In this document: positions 1 through 7,385 of the stretch, piece after piece
Numbering within the stretch: position 1 is the first letter of the stretch
Layout: every line of letters begins with the position of its first letter
Origin: Prevotella sp. AGR2160
GTDB taxonomy: Bacteria; Bacteroidota; Bacteroidia; Bacteroidales; Bacteroidaceae
DNA length: 64,000 bases
Reading direction: 5' to 3'
Assembly: GCF_000424185.1 (NCBI RefSeq)
Contig: NZ_AUJK01000003.1
Location: 124,001-188,000 of the forward strand
Translations under genes and position numbers: made by a program
The notes under the pieces: model-generated
The model's database searches: none
Told to the model about the DNA's origin: nothing
What the model saw: the letters and a program-made list of their open reading frames with translations, nothing else

Positions 1-1
1 C

Positions 2-31
2 GCCATCGGCTTCGCCTTCGCTTTCTGCTAA
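2..31 (+). CDS. possible 3' end of an upstream gene (partial)
   Basis: The first bases read AIGFAFAFC followed by TAA at 29-31. The stop lies just before the first palindromic repeat, as seen for other genes here, and the residues are hydrophobic like the end of a membrane segment. Nine codons cannot identify a gene and two other frames are also open over this stretch, so this is a guess at the end of a protein beginning outside the window. Confidence 0.22.
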   Translation, partial: AIGFAFAFC

Positions 32-39
32 TTTACGTG

Positions 40-97
40 GGGACATGATTAATCATGTCCCTACAAATAAGAATCGAGACATGATCAATCATGTCCC
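40..97. repeat. two copies of the 22-nt GGGACATGAT palindrome
   Basis: Copy one (40-61) is a perfect palindrome with half-site GGGACATGATT. Copy two (76-97) starts GAGACATGATC and ends ATCATGTCCC. Both are followed by TAC and lie in the same orientation, upstream of the barrel protein gene. Confidence 0.85.
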
Positions 98-115
98 TAC
101 AAAACCTAAACGATT

Positions 116-874
116 ATGAAAATGATGAAATTATTCGTCCTCGCGGCCCTGGCATTGTTGCCGATGGGCATGCAGGCACAGAAACTGCACGAGAGTGCCA
201 GTCTCGAGACCTCTCACCTCTGGCGTGGTCTGGAGGTTGGTAATGGACTGATCCTCAATAATGATGTATCGGTCAGTGACAACAACAATCACTTCAAGAT
301 CGGACTCTGGGGTGGTATGGCCACCGATGGTGATTACAAGGAGGCTGATGTCTATATGAACTATAACAACAGTGGCTTCAACCTCGCCGTATGGGATCTG
401 TGGAACTTCTCCGAGGGTATCCCCGGCAACGGAAAATACTTTACGTGGGCTGCCGACCGCACCTCGCACCTCCTTGACGCCGCCATCAGCTACGACTTCG
501 GCGTAAAATGCAACTTCCCACTGACGCTCTCTTGGGCTACACTCCTCGTGGGTCGTGACCGTGGCGTTACCAATGAGCAGAATGTCTACTCTACATTCGT
601 ACAGGCCAGTTATCGTATCTACGACAGTGAGGACTGGGCCGTAGACGCCTCCGTGGGTGGTGCCTTCGCCCTGAACCCGTACGACAAGGACAAATATCCC
701 GGTGAACAGAACAACCTCTATGGCAAGTCAGCCGGTGTCGTCGACTGCCGCCTCGGCGCTACCTATAAGTTGAAGATCGGTAAGTGGAACCTGCCTGTCA
801 CGGGCCAGATGATGTGGAACCCCGAAGCCAGCAAGGCTTACTTCAGAGCTTCTGTCAATCTGTTGGATCTCTAG
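116..874 (+). CDS. outer-membrane beta-barrel protein, unknown substrate
   Basis: A 252-residue protein with a clear signal peptide (MKMMKLFVLAALALLPMGMQA, cleavage near residue 21). The mature part is made of alternating polar and aromatic strands such as SHLWRGLEVGNGLILNND and ends in an aromatic/leucine-rich strand (AYFRASVNLLDL), the pattern of a small outer-membrane barrel. It resembles TorF-type putative porins, but no substrate can be read from the sequence. It appears monocistronic: a repeat touches its TAG stop and a strong hairpin terminator follows. It could instead be a non-porin barrel. Confidence 0.7.
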   Translation: MKMMKLFVLAALALLPMGMQAQKLHESASLETSHLWRGLEVGNGLILNNDVSVSDNNNHFKIGLWGGMATDGDYKEADVYMNYNNSGFNLAVWDLWNFSEGIPGNGKYFTWAADRTSHLLDAAISYDFGVKCNFPLTLSWATLLVGRDRGVTNEQNVYSTFVQASYRIYDSEDWAVDASVGGAFALNPYDKDKYPGEQNNLYGKSAGVVDCRLGATYKLKIGKWNLPVTGQMMWNPEASKAYFRASVNLLDL

Positions 875-990
875 GGACATGATTTATCATGTTCCGCCAT
901 AACACGATAAAAACAACGCGCCCTCCCTTCCGATTTGGAAGAGAGGGCACATTTTTTATATAACATGCGGAACATGATAAATCATGTCCC
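874..990. repeat. facing pair of palindromic repeats around a terminator
   Basis: Copy 3 (874-895) and copy 4 (969-990) are reverse complements of each other over about 24 nt, with GCC/GGC inside flanks, so the whole block is a large inverted repeat. Copy 3 starts on the last base of the barrel gene's TAG stop; copy 4 ends 4 nt before the ddl stop. The terminator at 920-957 lies between them. Confidence 0.85.
920..957 (+). terminator. rho-independent terminator of the barrel gene
   Basis: GCCCTCCCTTCC (920-931) pairs with GGAAGAGAGGGC (937-948) with one mismatch and a 5-nt loop, followed by a run of six T (952-957). The stem may also serve the convergent ddl transcript. Confidence 0.85.
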
Positions 991-994
991 CACT

Positions 995-1993
995 TTAGAA
1001 CTGATTCTCCACGATATCCGTCAGGACATCCTTCATGTCGAGCTTGGCGGCACGGGCCTGCTGAGGAATGAAACTCGTCTTCGTCATTCCCGGCGTGGTG
1101 TTGATCTCGAGCATGTTGATCTCGTCGTTGCCGTCCTTGTCCTTGGAGATGATATAATCGATGCGGATGATACCGTTGGCATGGAGGATATCATAGATCT
1201 TGCTTGTCTCCTCAGCCACACGCTTGGCCGTCTCGTCAGAGAGGCGGGCCGGCGTGATCTCCTTCACCTGACCGTTGTATTTGGCGTCATAGTCGTAGAA
1301 CTCATTCTCAGAGACCACCTCTGTAGCGGGGAAGATAACGGTCTTCTCACGCGTCTTATAGATACCTTGGGAGATCTCCATACCATCGAGGAAGCCCTCT
1401 ACCATCACCTCATTGCCTTCCATGAAAGCCACACGGAGAGCCGGAGCAAGCTGGTCAGCATTCTTCACCTTGCTCACGCCGAAGCTCGAGCCGTCACTGG
1501 CAGGCTTCACGAAGCACGGCATACCGAGGCGCTTGGCAATGGCATCAGCATCATACTTATCCCCACGGCGCAGGAGGATGGAGTCAGCGACACGCACGCC
1601 ATAGCCACGAAGATAATTGTTGAGGACGAACTTATCGAAGGTCATGGCCTCCACGAGGACACCACTGGTGGAGTACGGCATATGGATGAGGTCGAAATAA
1701 CCCTGCATCACACCATTCTCTCCCGGCTGGCCATGGATGGTGATATAACAATAGTCGAAATAGACGGGCTTGCCGGCCTCATCCTTGAAGGAGAAGTCGT
1801 TCTTGTCAATCTCAGCGATATTCCCATCACCGAGGTCCACATGCCAGTCCGTTCCTTTGACGTCGACGATATACACGTTATACCGTTCCTTGTCGAAGAA
1901 AGAATACAGTCCCTGAGCAGAACGCAGGGACACGTCATGTTCAGAAGAATCACCACCACAGACGATGGCGATATTTCTTTTTGTCGTTTCCAT
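995..1993 (-). CDS. ddl: D-alanine--D-alanine ligase
   Basis: A 332-residue ATP-grasp enzyme that joins two D-alanines for peptidoglycan precursors in the cytoplasm. Visible family features: N-terminal IAIVCGGDSSEHDVS, HGQPGENGVMQG around residue 100, the loop YSTSGV, and the C-terminal EINTTPGMTKTSFIPQQA holding the Mg/ATP and D-Ala residues. The ATG at 1993 (METTKRN) is preferred; an in-frame ATG at 2026 would add eleven residues unlike the family start. It lies downstream of rluD in the same direction but is separated from it by an inverted-repeat element. Its product feeds MurF, also encoded here. Confidence 0.95.
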   Translation of the reverse strand: METTKRNIAIVCGGDSSEHDVSLRSAQGLYSFFDKERYNVYIVDVKGTDWHVDLGDGNIAEIDKNDFSFKDEAGKPVYFDYCYITIHGQPGENGVMQGYFDLIHMPYSTSGVLVEAMTFDKFVLNNYLRGYGVRVADSILLRRGDKYDADAIAKRLGMPCFVKPASDGSSFGVSKVKNADQLAPALRVAFMEGNEVMVEGFLDGMEISQGIYKTREKTVIFPATEVVSENEFYDYDAKYNGQVKEITPARLSDETAKRVAEETSKIYDILHANGIIRIDYIISKDKDGNDEINMLEINTTPGMTKTSFIPQQARAAKLDMKDVLTDIVENQF

Positions 1994-2069
1994 TTCTATA
2001 TAATAGTCTTTAATCAATATTCCCAATTAGGACAGGCCTCCCCTTCCTTCGCCGTACCCTCAATCCTCT

Positions 2070-2175
2070 GCAGGGGCCGTCCCTTGTGGCGGCCCGATGC
2101 CGGTACGGCATTCCGAACTGCATGATGGATCATTCGGCGTTCCGCCGACGGGCCGCCACAAGGGACGGCCCCTGC
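2070..2175. repeat. inverted-repeat element with identical 27-nt arms (copy 1)
   Basis: Left arm 2070-2096 begins GCAGGGGCCGTCCCTTGTGG; right arm 2149-2175 is its exact reverse complement; 52 nt lie between, containing smaller hairpins. The same arms recur at 30781-30885 with different central DNA. It lies 11 nt after the rluD stop, between rluD and ddl. Confidence 0.9.
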
Positions 2176-2186
2176 AAAGGGATCCA

Positions 2187-3221
2187 TTATTCAAACGTGT
2201 CGCGCGTGGTGCCTTGGATGAAATGGCGCCAACGGTCGATGAGCTGCCGGAAGTCCTCAGGCCACTCACTCGTAAAGTCCATCTGCTCGCCCGTACGGGG
2301 ATGCTTGAAACCGAGCGTGCGGGCATGGAGGGCCTGGCGGGGACAGGTCTTGAAGCAGTTCTCCACGAAGGCCTTGTAACTGCAGCTGCGCTGTCCGCGG
2401 AGGATCTCACAACCGCCATACGTCTCGTCGCCGAAGAGGGGATGGCCGATACTTTTCATGTGGGCACGGATCTGATGCGTACGACCGGTCTCGAGGACAC
2501 ACTCCACGAGGGTTGTATAACCGAAGCGCTCGAGCACGCGCCAGTGGGTCACGGCCTCCTTGCCAATGCCACTCGACGGCGCAAAGACCTTCATGCGCAG
2601 CCGGTCCTTCGGATCCCGTGCGATATTGCCCTCTATGCGTCCCTCGTCCTCCGTGAAGTTGCCCCATACGAGGGCGTTATATTTCCGGTGCGTGGTATGA
2701 TAGAAGAACTGCTTGCCGAGGGCCGTCTTCGCGTCCGCCGTCTTGGCGATGACGAGGAGACCACTCGTATCCTTGTCAATACGGTGTACGAGGCCCACGT
2801 CGGGATCATTGGGATCGAACGTCTTCAGGTCCCGGAGGTAATAGGCCAAGGCGTTGAGGAGTGTCCCCGTGAAATTCCCCGCGCCGGGATGCACGACCAT
2901 TCCCGCCGGCTTGTTGACAACCATTAGGTCATCATCCTCATAGACGATATCAAGAGGGATATTCTCCGCCACGATACTCGTGTCATGCTTCGGACGGTCG
3001 AGCATCAGTTTGATGACATCACCGGGACGAACCTTATAATTACTCTTCACGGGCACGTCATTGACGAAGATACAGCCATTGTCCGCAGCCGTCTGGATAC
3101 GGTTACGACTCTGGTAGGGATTCTTCTCCGCCAGGAACTTGTCGATTCTCACCGGAGCCTGTCCGGCATCAACGGTGATGCGCCAGTGCTCGTATTTCTC
3201 GTTATCTTCTTCCATCATCAT
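2187..3221 (-). CDS. rluD: RluA/RluD-family 23S rRNA pseudouridine synthase
   Basis: About 344 residues. An S4 RNA-binding domain occupies roughly residues 22-80 (RIDKFLAEKNPYQSRNRIQ) and the catalytic domain follows, with HRIDKDTSGLL at 147-157, whose first Asp (D149) is the nucleophile in this family. It isomerises uridines in large-subunit rRNA; the exact sites are inferred from family. Three ATG codons in a row (3221, 3218, 3215) could start it; the first lies one base past the stop of the PASTA gene, so the two are almost certainly translated together. The frame stays open upstream inside the PASTA gene, but that part has no family similarity. Confidence 0.9.
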   Translation of the reverse strand: MMMEEDNEKYEHWRITVDAGQAPVRIDKFLAEKNPYQSRNRIQTAADNGCIFVNDVPVKSNYKVRPGDVIKLMLDRPKHDTSIVAENIPLDIVYEDDDLMVVNKPAGMVVHPGAGNFTGTLLNALAYYLRDLKTFDPNDPDVGLVHRIDKDTSGLLVIAKTADAKTALGKQFFYHTTHRKYNALVWGNFTEDEGRIEGNIARDPKDRLRMKVFAPSSGIGKEAVTHWRVLERFGYTTLVECVLETGRTHQIRAHMKSIGHPLFGDETYGGCEILRGQRSCSYKAFVENCFKTCPRQALHARTLGFKHPRTGEQMDFTSEWPEDFRQLIDRWRHFIQGTTRDTFE

Positions 3222-3222
3222 T

Positions 3223-3930
3223 CTATTCCCCCATATCATCACCGCCCGTACCGGGGACAACCTCAAAATTATCCTCGTCATCCGATGATGACGTACCGGG
3301 ATCGGGGGCACTGTTCTCATCTTCGTCCGCATCCGATGTAGCCGGGTCAATATAATCCACGCTATCAGATGCCGACCGCTGTCCGTTACCGACCTGGATG
3401 ACCAGTACAGCATCAACACTGACCTTATCACCGGCAACGACATGATGACCGTTGACGAGGATGCCATAAACCCAGTCCTGTTCACCAGGGATATACTGTG
3501 GTTGTCCGAGCTTAAAGCCCATGGCTGTCAACTTCGCCATCGCCTCACGCAGCGACGAGTTGTCGATGACATCAGGGATGGTGAGTTTCGGCGTACTCTC
3601 CGCATTGATCGTAACATAAATGATATGTCCCGACTTCACGCGCTCGCCGGGCCCCGGCGTCTGCTCGAGGATACAGTCGGGCGGCAGGTTCTTCACATAG
3701 CCGGTATCGGCGACGACCATCTGCAGACCGGCATCATCGAGGATATGCTCGGCATCGGCGAAAGACTTATGCACAATATTCGGAACGGCAATCGCCTCGC
3801 CATGATGGGTATAGAGGGCGATGCCGAACTTCACGCCGAGACATGCCAAGACCACGACGAGGGCCATGGCGGCCAGGTTTCCCCAGAGGTAACGGCTCGC
3901 AAACTTATGTATAAATTCTTTCGCTGTCAT
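3223..3930 (-). CDS. membrane-anchored PASTA-domain protein
   Basis: A 235-residue protein with a short cytoplasmic N-terminus, one membrane segment (about 18-38), two PASTA repeats in the periplasm (about 46-112 and 114-182, with DAGLQMVVADTG and PGPGERVKSGHIIYVTI) and a long acidic tail (187-235, Asp/Glu/Ser-rich). PASTA domains bind peptidoglycan fragments or beta-lactams in other proteins. There is no kinase or transpeptidase domain, so it is not PknB or a PBP. It is the first gene of a group with rluD, under a good promoter. The role is inferred: wall sensing or scaffolding. Confidence 0.85.
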   Translation of the reverse strand: MTAKEFIHKFASRYLWGNLAAMALVVVLACLGVKFGIALYTHHGEAIAVPNIVHKSFADAEHILDDAGLQMVVADTGYVKNLPPDCILEQTPGPGERVKSGHIIYVTINAESTPKLTIPDVIDNSSLREAMAKLTAMGFKLGQPQYIPGEQDWVYGILVNGHHVVAGDKVSVDAVLVIQVGNGQRSASDSVDYIDPATSDADEDENSAPDPGTSSSDDEDNFEVVPGTGGDDMGE

Positions 3931-3949
3931 ACAGTTTCTTTATTTCGTG

Positions 3950-3980
3950 CAAAAGTAAGGAAAAAAAACGAAACCACAAA
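3950..3980 (-). promoter_or_regulatory. promoter of the PASTA-rluD transcript
   Basis: On the minus strand TTTG (3977-3980) is followed by a 19-nt spacer and TACTTTTG (3950-3957), matching the Bacteroidetes consensus. Confidence 0.75.
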
Positions 3981-3984
3981 ATAA

Positions 3985-4016
3985 AAGTAAAGAAGTAAAA
4001 AAGTAAAAAAGTAAAA
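3985..4016. repeat. AAGTAAAA octamer tandem repeat
   Basis: Four head-to-tail units (AAGTAAAG, then AAGTAAAA three times) between the PASTA promoter and the rpmH terminator. Related TTTTACTT strings sit beside pta and folP. Confidence 0.8.
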
Positions 4017-4021
4017 AACGC

Positions 4022-4056
4022 AAAAAGCACAACCCTCAGTGAAGGATTGTGCTTTT
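4022..4056 (-). terminator. rpmH terminator
   Basis: AAAAGCACAA pairs with TTGTGCTTTT around a 14-nt loop that can pair further; on the minus strand the stem is followed by TTTTTGCGTTTTTT. Confidence 0.8.
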
Positions 4057-4091
4057 ATGCCGTTGTGGAAACCAATCCCTTTGGGGACTGA

Positions 4092-4247
4092 TTACTTACC
4101 GTGATTCTCAGAAGAAACGGTTAACTTCTTACGTCCATGGGCACGACGACTGGCCAGGACACGGCGGCCGTTCTTCGTTGCCATACGAGCACGGAAACCA
4201 TGCTTGTTGACGCGACGGCGATTGTGGGGCTGAAATGTTCTTTTCAT
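4092..4247 (-). CDS. rpmH: ribosomal protein bL34
   Basis: A 51-residue, very basic protein starting [20 protein letters not shown] and containing [17 protein letters not shown], the standard L34 sequence, with a short extra tail (SSENHGK). It is part of the large ribosomal subunit. It is not next to rnpA or dnaA, unlike in many bacteria: it stands alone with its own promoter and terminator, divergent from efp. Confidence 0.97.
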   Translation of the reverse strand: MKRTFQPHNRRRVNKHGFRARMATKNGRRVLASRRAHGRKKLTVSSENHGK

Positions 4248-4305
4248 TGCAATGTTTATTTATTATTTTTATTATTGTTCTAACCTATAGGGGCTTTCGA
4301 GGGTG

Positions 4306-4336
4306 CAAAATTACGCATTATTTTTGAAATAACAAA
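4306..4336 (-). promoter_or_regulatory. rpmH promoter
   Basis: Minus-strand TTTG (4333-4336), 19-nt spacer, TAATTTTG (4306-4313), about 58 nt upstream of the rpmH ATG. Confidence 0.8.
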
Positions 4337-4386
4337 AGGAAAGGAGATTTTTCGCACCTTCTTTTATGATTTTTTGCTATTTTTAC

Positions 4387-4417
4387 TTTGTTATGTCCCG
4401 TTTTTGCCGTAACTTTG
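4387..4417 (+). promoter_or_regulatory. efp promoter
   Basis: TTTG (4387-4390), 19-nt spacer, TAACTTTG (4410-4417), back to back with the rpmH promoter; leader of roughly 60 nt to the efp ATG. Confidence 0.8.
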
Positions 4418-4483
4418 CAGCGCATTTGGAAAGAGGTAAAAGAAAAGACTCTTCCATACGAGAATTTAAATTCTTTCAAAAAT

Positions 4484-5059
4484 ATGATTAATTCACAGGA
4501 CATTAAAATCGGAACTTGCATCCGTATGGATGGCAAGATTTGGACTTGTATCGACTTCCAGCATCGTAAGCCGGGCAAGGGTAACACCGTTATGAACACG
4601 AAGCTGAAGAACGTCGCCGACGGCCGCGTGCTGGAGCGTACCTTCCAGATCGGCTTCAAGCTCGAGGACGTCCGCGTTGAGCGCCGTCCCTACCAGTACC
4701 TCTATGAGGACTCCACGGGCATGATCTTCATGAACCAGGAGACCTACGAGCAGATCCCTATCGCCCGTCACCAGATCACCGGTGTCGACTATATGAAAGA
4801 GGGTGACGTCGTAGAGGTTGTCACCGATACTTCCGACGGTACGATTCTGCTGGCCGAGATGCCCGTGAAGACAACGCTGAAGGTCACTGAGAGTGAGCCG
4901 GGCGTAAAGGGCAACACGGCTACCAACGCCACGAAGCCTGCTAAGCTCGAGACCGGTGCTGAGGTCCGCGTGCCCCTCTTCGTCAACGAGGGTGACACCA
5001 TTCAGATCGACACCCGTGACGGCAGCTACCTCGGCCGCGTAAACACGGAGAACAAGTAA
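4484..5059 (+). CDS. efp: translation elongation factor P
   Basis: A 191-residue protein made of the three EF-P beta-barrels (about 1-65, 66-130, 131-191). The start at 4484 gives the family N-terminus MINSQDIKIGTCIR; a longer frame from 4388 would begin inside the promoter. The tip loop HRKPGKGN carries the conserved lysine (K32) that reaches the ribosomal P site to relieve stalling at polyproline. No modification enzyme (epmA, epmB, ymfI) lies nearby, so the state of this lysine is unknown. The C-terminal RDGSYLGRVN matches the family. The glycosyltransferase gene follows after 13 nt. Confidence 0.96.
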   Translation: MINSQDIKIGTCIRMDGKIWTCIDFQHRKPGKGNTVMNTKLKNVADGRVLERTFQIGFKLEDVRVERRPYQYLYEDSTGMIFMNQETYEQIPIARHQITGVDYMKEGDVVEVVTDTSDGTILLAEMPVKTTLKVTESEPGVKGNTATNATKPAKLETGAEVRVPLFVNEGDTIQIDTRDGSYLGRVNTENK

Positions 5060-5072
5060 TACAAACGAAGCG

Positions 5073-6203
5073 ATGAAAGAACTGGAAACTTCCCCAAGTA
5101 GCGCAAAGAATAACCAGCGCCCCTTCCCTTTGGGGGAGAGGACGGGGGATAGCCTTTCCTATTCTTTCATCGTTCCCGTTTATAACCGTCCCGATGAAGT
5201 TCGGGAACTATTGGAATCTCTGACGACGCAGACACTTCAACATTTTGAAGTGATCATCGTCGAGGACGGTTCCTCCATCCCTTGCAAGACGGTCTGCGAC
5301 GAATACCAGTACCGACTTGACATCCATTATTATAATAAGGAAAACTCAGGCCCCGGACAGACACGCAACTATGGCGCTGAAAGGGCAAAGGGTGACTATC
5401 TCCTGATCCTCGACTCCGATGTCGTACTGCCGGAAGGCTATCTCAAGGCTGTCGACGATGAACTGCGCCGTGAGCCTGCTGACGCTTTCGGTGGTCCCGA
5501 CCGTGCCCACAGCTCGTTCACCGACACGCAGAAAGCCATCTCCTACTCCATGACGTCCTTCTTCACCACGGGAGGTATCCGTGGCGGCAAGAAGAAGCTC
5601 GACAAGTTCTATCCCCGTTCGTTCAACATGGGCATCCGCCGGGATGTCTATCAGAAACTCGGTGGCTTCTCGCGCATGCGCTTCGGTGAGGATATCGACT
5701 TCTCCATCCGCATCTTCAAAGCCGGCTATCGCTGCCGCCTCTTCCCCGAGGCATGGGTATGGCACAAGCGACGTACGGACTTCCGGAAGTTCTACCGTCA
5801 GGTATACAACAGTGGCATCGCCCGCATCAATCTCTACAAGAAATATCCCGAGAGTCTGAAAATCGTACACCTTCTTCCCATGGTCTTCACCGTCGGTGTA
5901 TTCTTCCTCCTGTTCCTCTTCCTCGCTGGCATCGCTCATACCTGCTATTACAGTGACCCGATCCAGAAGAGCATCGGTGAGGCCATCAGCCTCTTCAGTC
6001 TTCTGCCCCTCGTCCTCTACAGTGGCATCATCTGCATCGACGCTGCCATGCAGAACCACAGTCTGAAGATCGGAGTCCTCGCCATCCGCGCCGCCTTCAC
6101 CCAGCTCATGGGTTACGGTCTCGGTTTCATCAATGCCTGGTGGAGACGTTGCGTCCGTGGTCAGGATGAGTTCTCTGCCTTCCAGAAGAACTTCTATAAA
6201 TAA
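5073..6203 (+). CDS. family 2 glycosyltransferase, membrane-anchored
   Basis: A 376-residue protein. Residues about 31-240 form a GT-A fold: FIVPVYNRPDEV, VEDGSS, LDSDVVLPEGY (the DxD motif that holds the metal-sugar nucleotide) and FGEDIDFSIRI (acceptor/base motif). Two or three hydrophobic stretches near 265-360 anchor it in the inner membrane. It probably adds sugars to a lipid-linked or surface glycan; the substrate is unknown. The first 30 residues are atypical and are encoded by a GC-rich intergenic-type repeat (5117-5153). It is 13 nt after efp and probably co-transcribed. Confidence 0.85.
   Translation: MKELETSPSSAKNNQRPFPLGERTGDSLSYSFIVPVYNRPDEVRELLESLTTQTLQHFEVIIVEDGSSIPCKTVCDEYQYRLDIHYYNKENSGPGQTRNYGAERAKGDYLLILDSDVVLPEGYLKAVDDELRREPADAFGGPDRAHSSFTDTQKAISYSMTSFFTTGGIRGGKKKLDKFYPRSFNMGIRRDVYQKLGGFSRMRFGEDIDFSIRIFKAGYRCRLFPEAWVWHKRRTDFRKFYRQVYNSGIARINLYKKYPESLKIVHLLPMVFTVGVFFLLFLFLAGIAHTCYYSDPIQKSIGEAISLFSLLPLVLYSGIICIDAAMQNHSLKIGVLAIRAAFTQLMGYGLGFINAWWRRCVRGQDEFSAFQKNFYK
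5117..5153 (+). repeat. GCCCCTTCCCTTTGGGGGAG-type repeat inside the glycosyltransferase gene
   Basis: The stretch GCCCCTTCCCTTTGGGGGAG followed by GACGGGGGATAGCC has the same layout as the intergenic copy at 16726-16760. Here it lies in the reading frame and encodes the residues around QRPFPLGERTGDSLS. Confidence 0.6.
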
Positions 6204-6331
6204 TGAAAGCATAAAAGGCTGCGGATTTGCCTTACCATGCAAAAGCACACATCGGCGCGTTATTCGGCATTTCGCGGATTACGCCCATTAAAGGGGGAAA
6301 AAGTCCTACGAAAGCCTCAATAGGGCAAGAA

Positions 6332-6543
6332 AAAAAATTACAAAATTACAAATTACAAATTACAAATTACCACATTGTATGGTTATATACCATCCGAGCG
6401 TATATTTTCCCAAAAATCTGTAAGGACTTCATCTATATGTTATATTATTATATATTATATTATAATATATAATAATATAACATATACCCATAGGTGACGG
6501 TGGCTGATGGGTCAAATTGTAATTTGTAATTTTGTAATTTTTT
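6332..6543. repeat. nested inverted-repeat block (27-nt outer arms, 53-nt inner palindrome)
   Basis: Outer arms 6332-6358 and 6517-6543 are perfect 27-nt inverted repeats built from AATTACAAA units; the left arm continues with more units. Between them 6434-6486 is a perfect 53-nt palindrome (26-bp arms, one central base) of A/T-rich sequence starting TATATGTTATATT. The DNA between the two layers is also partly symmetrical (CCAC near 6370, GTGG near 6500). The rest of the 6204-6661 gap holds no convincing gene. Confidence 0.9.
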
Positions 6544-6550
6544 GGCGGAC

Positions 6551-6572
6551 GGATCATGAAAAATCATGTCCC
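6551..6572. repeat. degenerate copy of the 22-nt palindrome
   Basis: GGATCATGAA-AAATCATGTCCC followed by TAC; about two changes from the GGAACATGAT variant. Confidence 0.65.
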
Positions 6573-6582
6573 TACATGACGT

Positions 6583-6619
6583 AGATAATTTTCTAAACAC
6601 GAGAGATAGAAAATTATCT
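6583..6619. terminator. perfect hairpin downstream of radC
   Basis: AGATAATTTTCTA (6583-6595) pairs exactly with 6607-6619 around an 11-nt loop. It lies about 43 nt beyond the radC stop. It is A/T-rich with no clean T-run, so it may terminate weakly or only protect the mRNA end. Confidence 0.5.
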
Positions 6620-6635
6620 CCGAAAGATATGATCC

Positions 6636-6663
6636 ATTCTCCGTTCTCCATTGTCCATTATTT
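6636..6663. repeat. ATTCTCC heptamer repeat
   Basis: Units ATTCTCC, GTTCTCC, ATTGTCC, ATTATTT run head to tail into the radC stop codon; the same heptamers occur at 12224-12272 and as a remnant near 8609. Confidence 0.7.
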
Positions 6664-7348
6664 ATAGTCTTCCTTTCTCCCGATAGCTGTAATACTGTCC
6701 GTCGGTGATGATGATATGGTCGAGGAAATAGATGCGCATGATGTCGCAGGCCTTCTTCACACGATCCGTCAGACGGTCATCCTCACGGCTTGGGGAGGCA
6801 TGGTTACTCGGATGATTATGACAGAGGGCAAGGATCGTGGCATTACAGAGCAGAGCCTCTTTCAGGATCACACGAACATCGACGGCCGTCTCGGAGATAC
6901 CGCCATGACTGATCTTCATCGATTTGATGAGTTTGAAATTCTGATTCATCAACAGGATCCACGCCTCCTCCACATCGAGGTCCTGCATGCGCGGATGCAT
7001 GTAGTTATAAATTGCCGTGGCACTGCCGAGGTCCTGCCGTTCCTCCGCCTTCTCCATGGCACGTCGCTTCCCGAGCTCGCAGGCGGCAAGGATGGTGATG
7101 GCTTTCGCCGGTCCGATGCCCTCATAGCGCTCCAGGTCCGTGACAGACAGTTTACCGAGCGTATTCAGATTATTATGACAGTCGTTGAGTACGGTCTTCA
7201 TCAGGTCCACGGCACTCTGCTTTCTCGTGCCCGATCCGATGAGGATAGCCAACAGTTCAGCATTGGAAAGCGCCGAAGCCCCTAATGCCTCCAGCCGCTC
7301 CCGTGGACGGTCTTCTGCCGCCCAGTCAGTAATAGATAGTTTCTCCAT
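6662..7348 (-). CDS. radC: RadC/YeeS-family JAB-domain protein (UPF0758)
   Basis: A 228-residue protein. Residues about 20-100 form a helix-hairpin-helix region (YEGIGPAKAITILAACELGKRR), and 105-228 the JAB/MPN domain with the metal-binding JAMM motif H177-x-H179 ... D190 (CHNHPSNHASPSRED). The name RadC comes from an old repair assignment later disputed; the biochemical role is not established. It has its own promoter overlapping that of the divergent DUF59 gene. Confidence 0.92.
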   Translation of the reverse strand: MEKLSITDWAAEDRPRERLEALGASALSNAELLAILIGSGTRKQSAVDLMKTVLNDCHNNLNTLGKLSVTDLERYEGIGPAKAITILAACELGKRRAMEKAEERQDLGSATAIYNYMHPRMQDLDVEEAWILLMNQNFKLIKSMKISHGGISETAVDVRVILKEALLCNATILALCHNHPSNHASPSREDDRLTDRVKKACDIMRIYFLDHIIITDGQYYSYREKGRL

Positions 7349-7385
7349 AGGTCATTCAATTTGTTAGTTACGAGGATCACTGCTG

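Noticed and set aside
40..97. CRISPR array
   Set aside because: The palindromes recur in pairs but without regular spacers of 30-40 nt or more than three units together, and no cas genes are present.
935..2125. A 396-codon open frame on the plus strand opposite ddl
   Set aside because: It is the antisense shadow of ddl: low-complexity His/Asp/Leu-rich translation with no family pattern, while the minus strand encodes a complete enzyme.
3985..4016. Phase-variation tract
   Set aside because: The octamers are outside any gene and not between a promoter's two boxes; nothing shows on/off switching.
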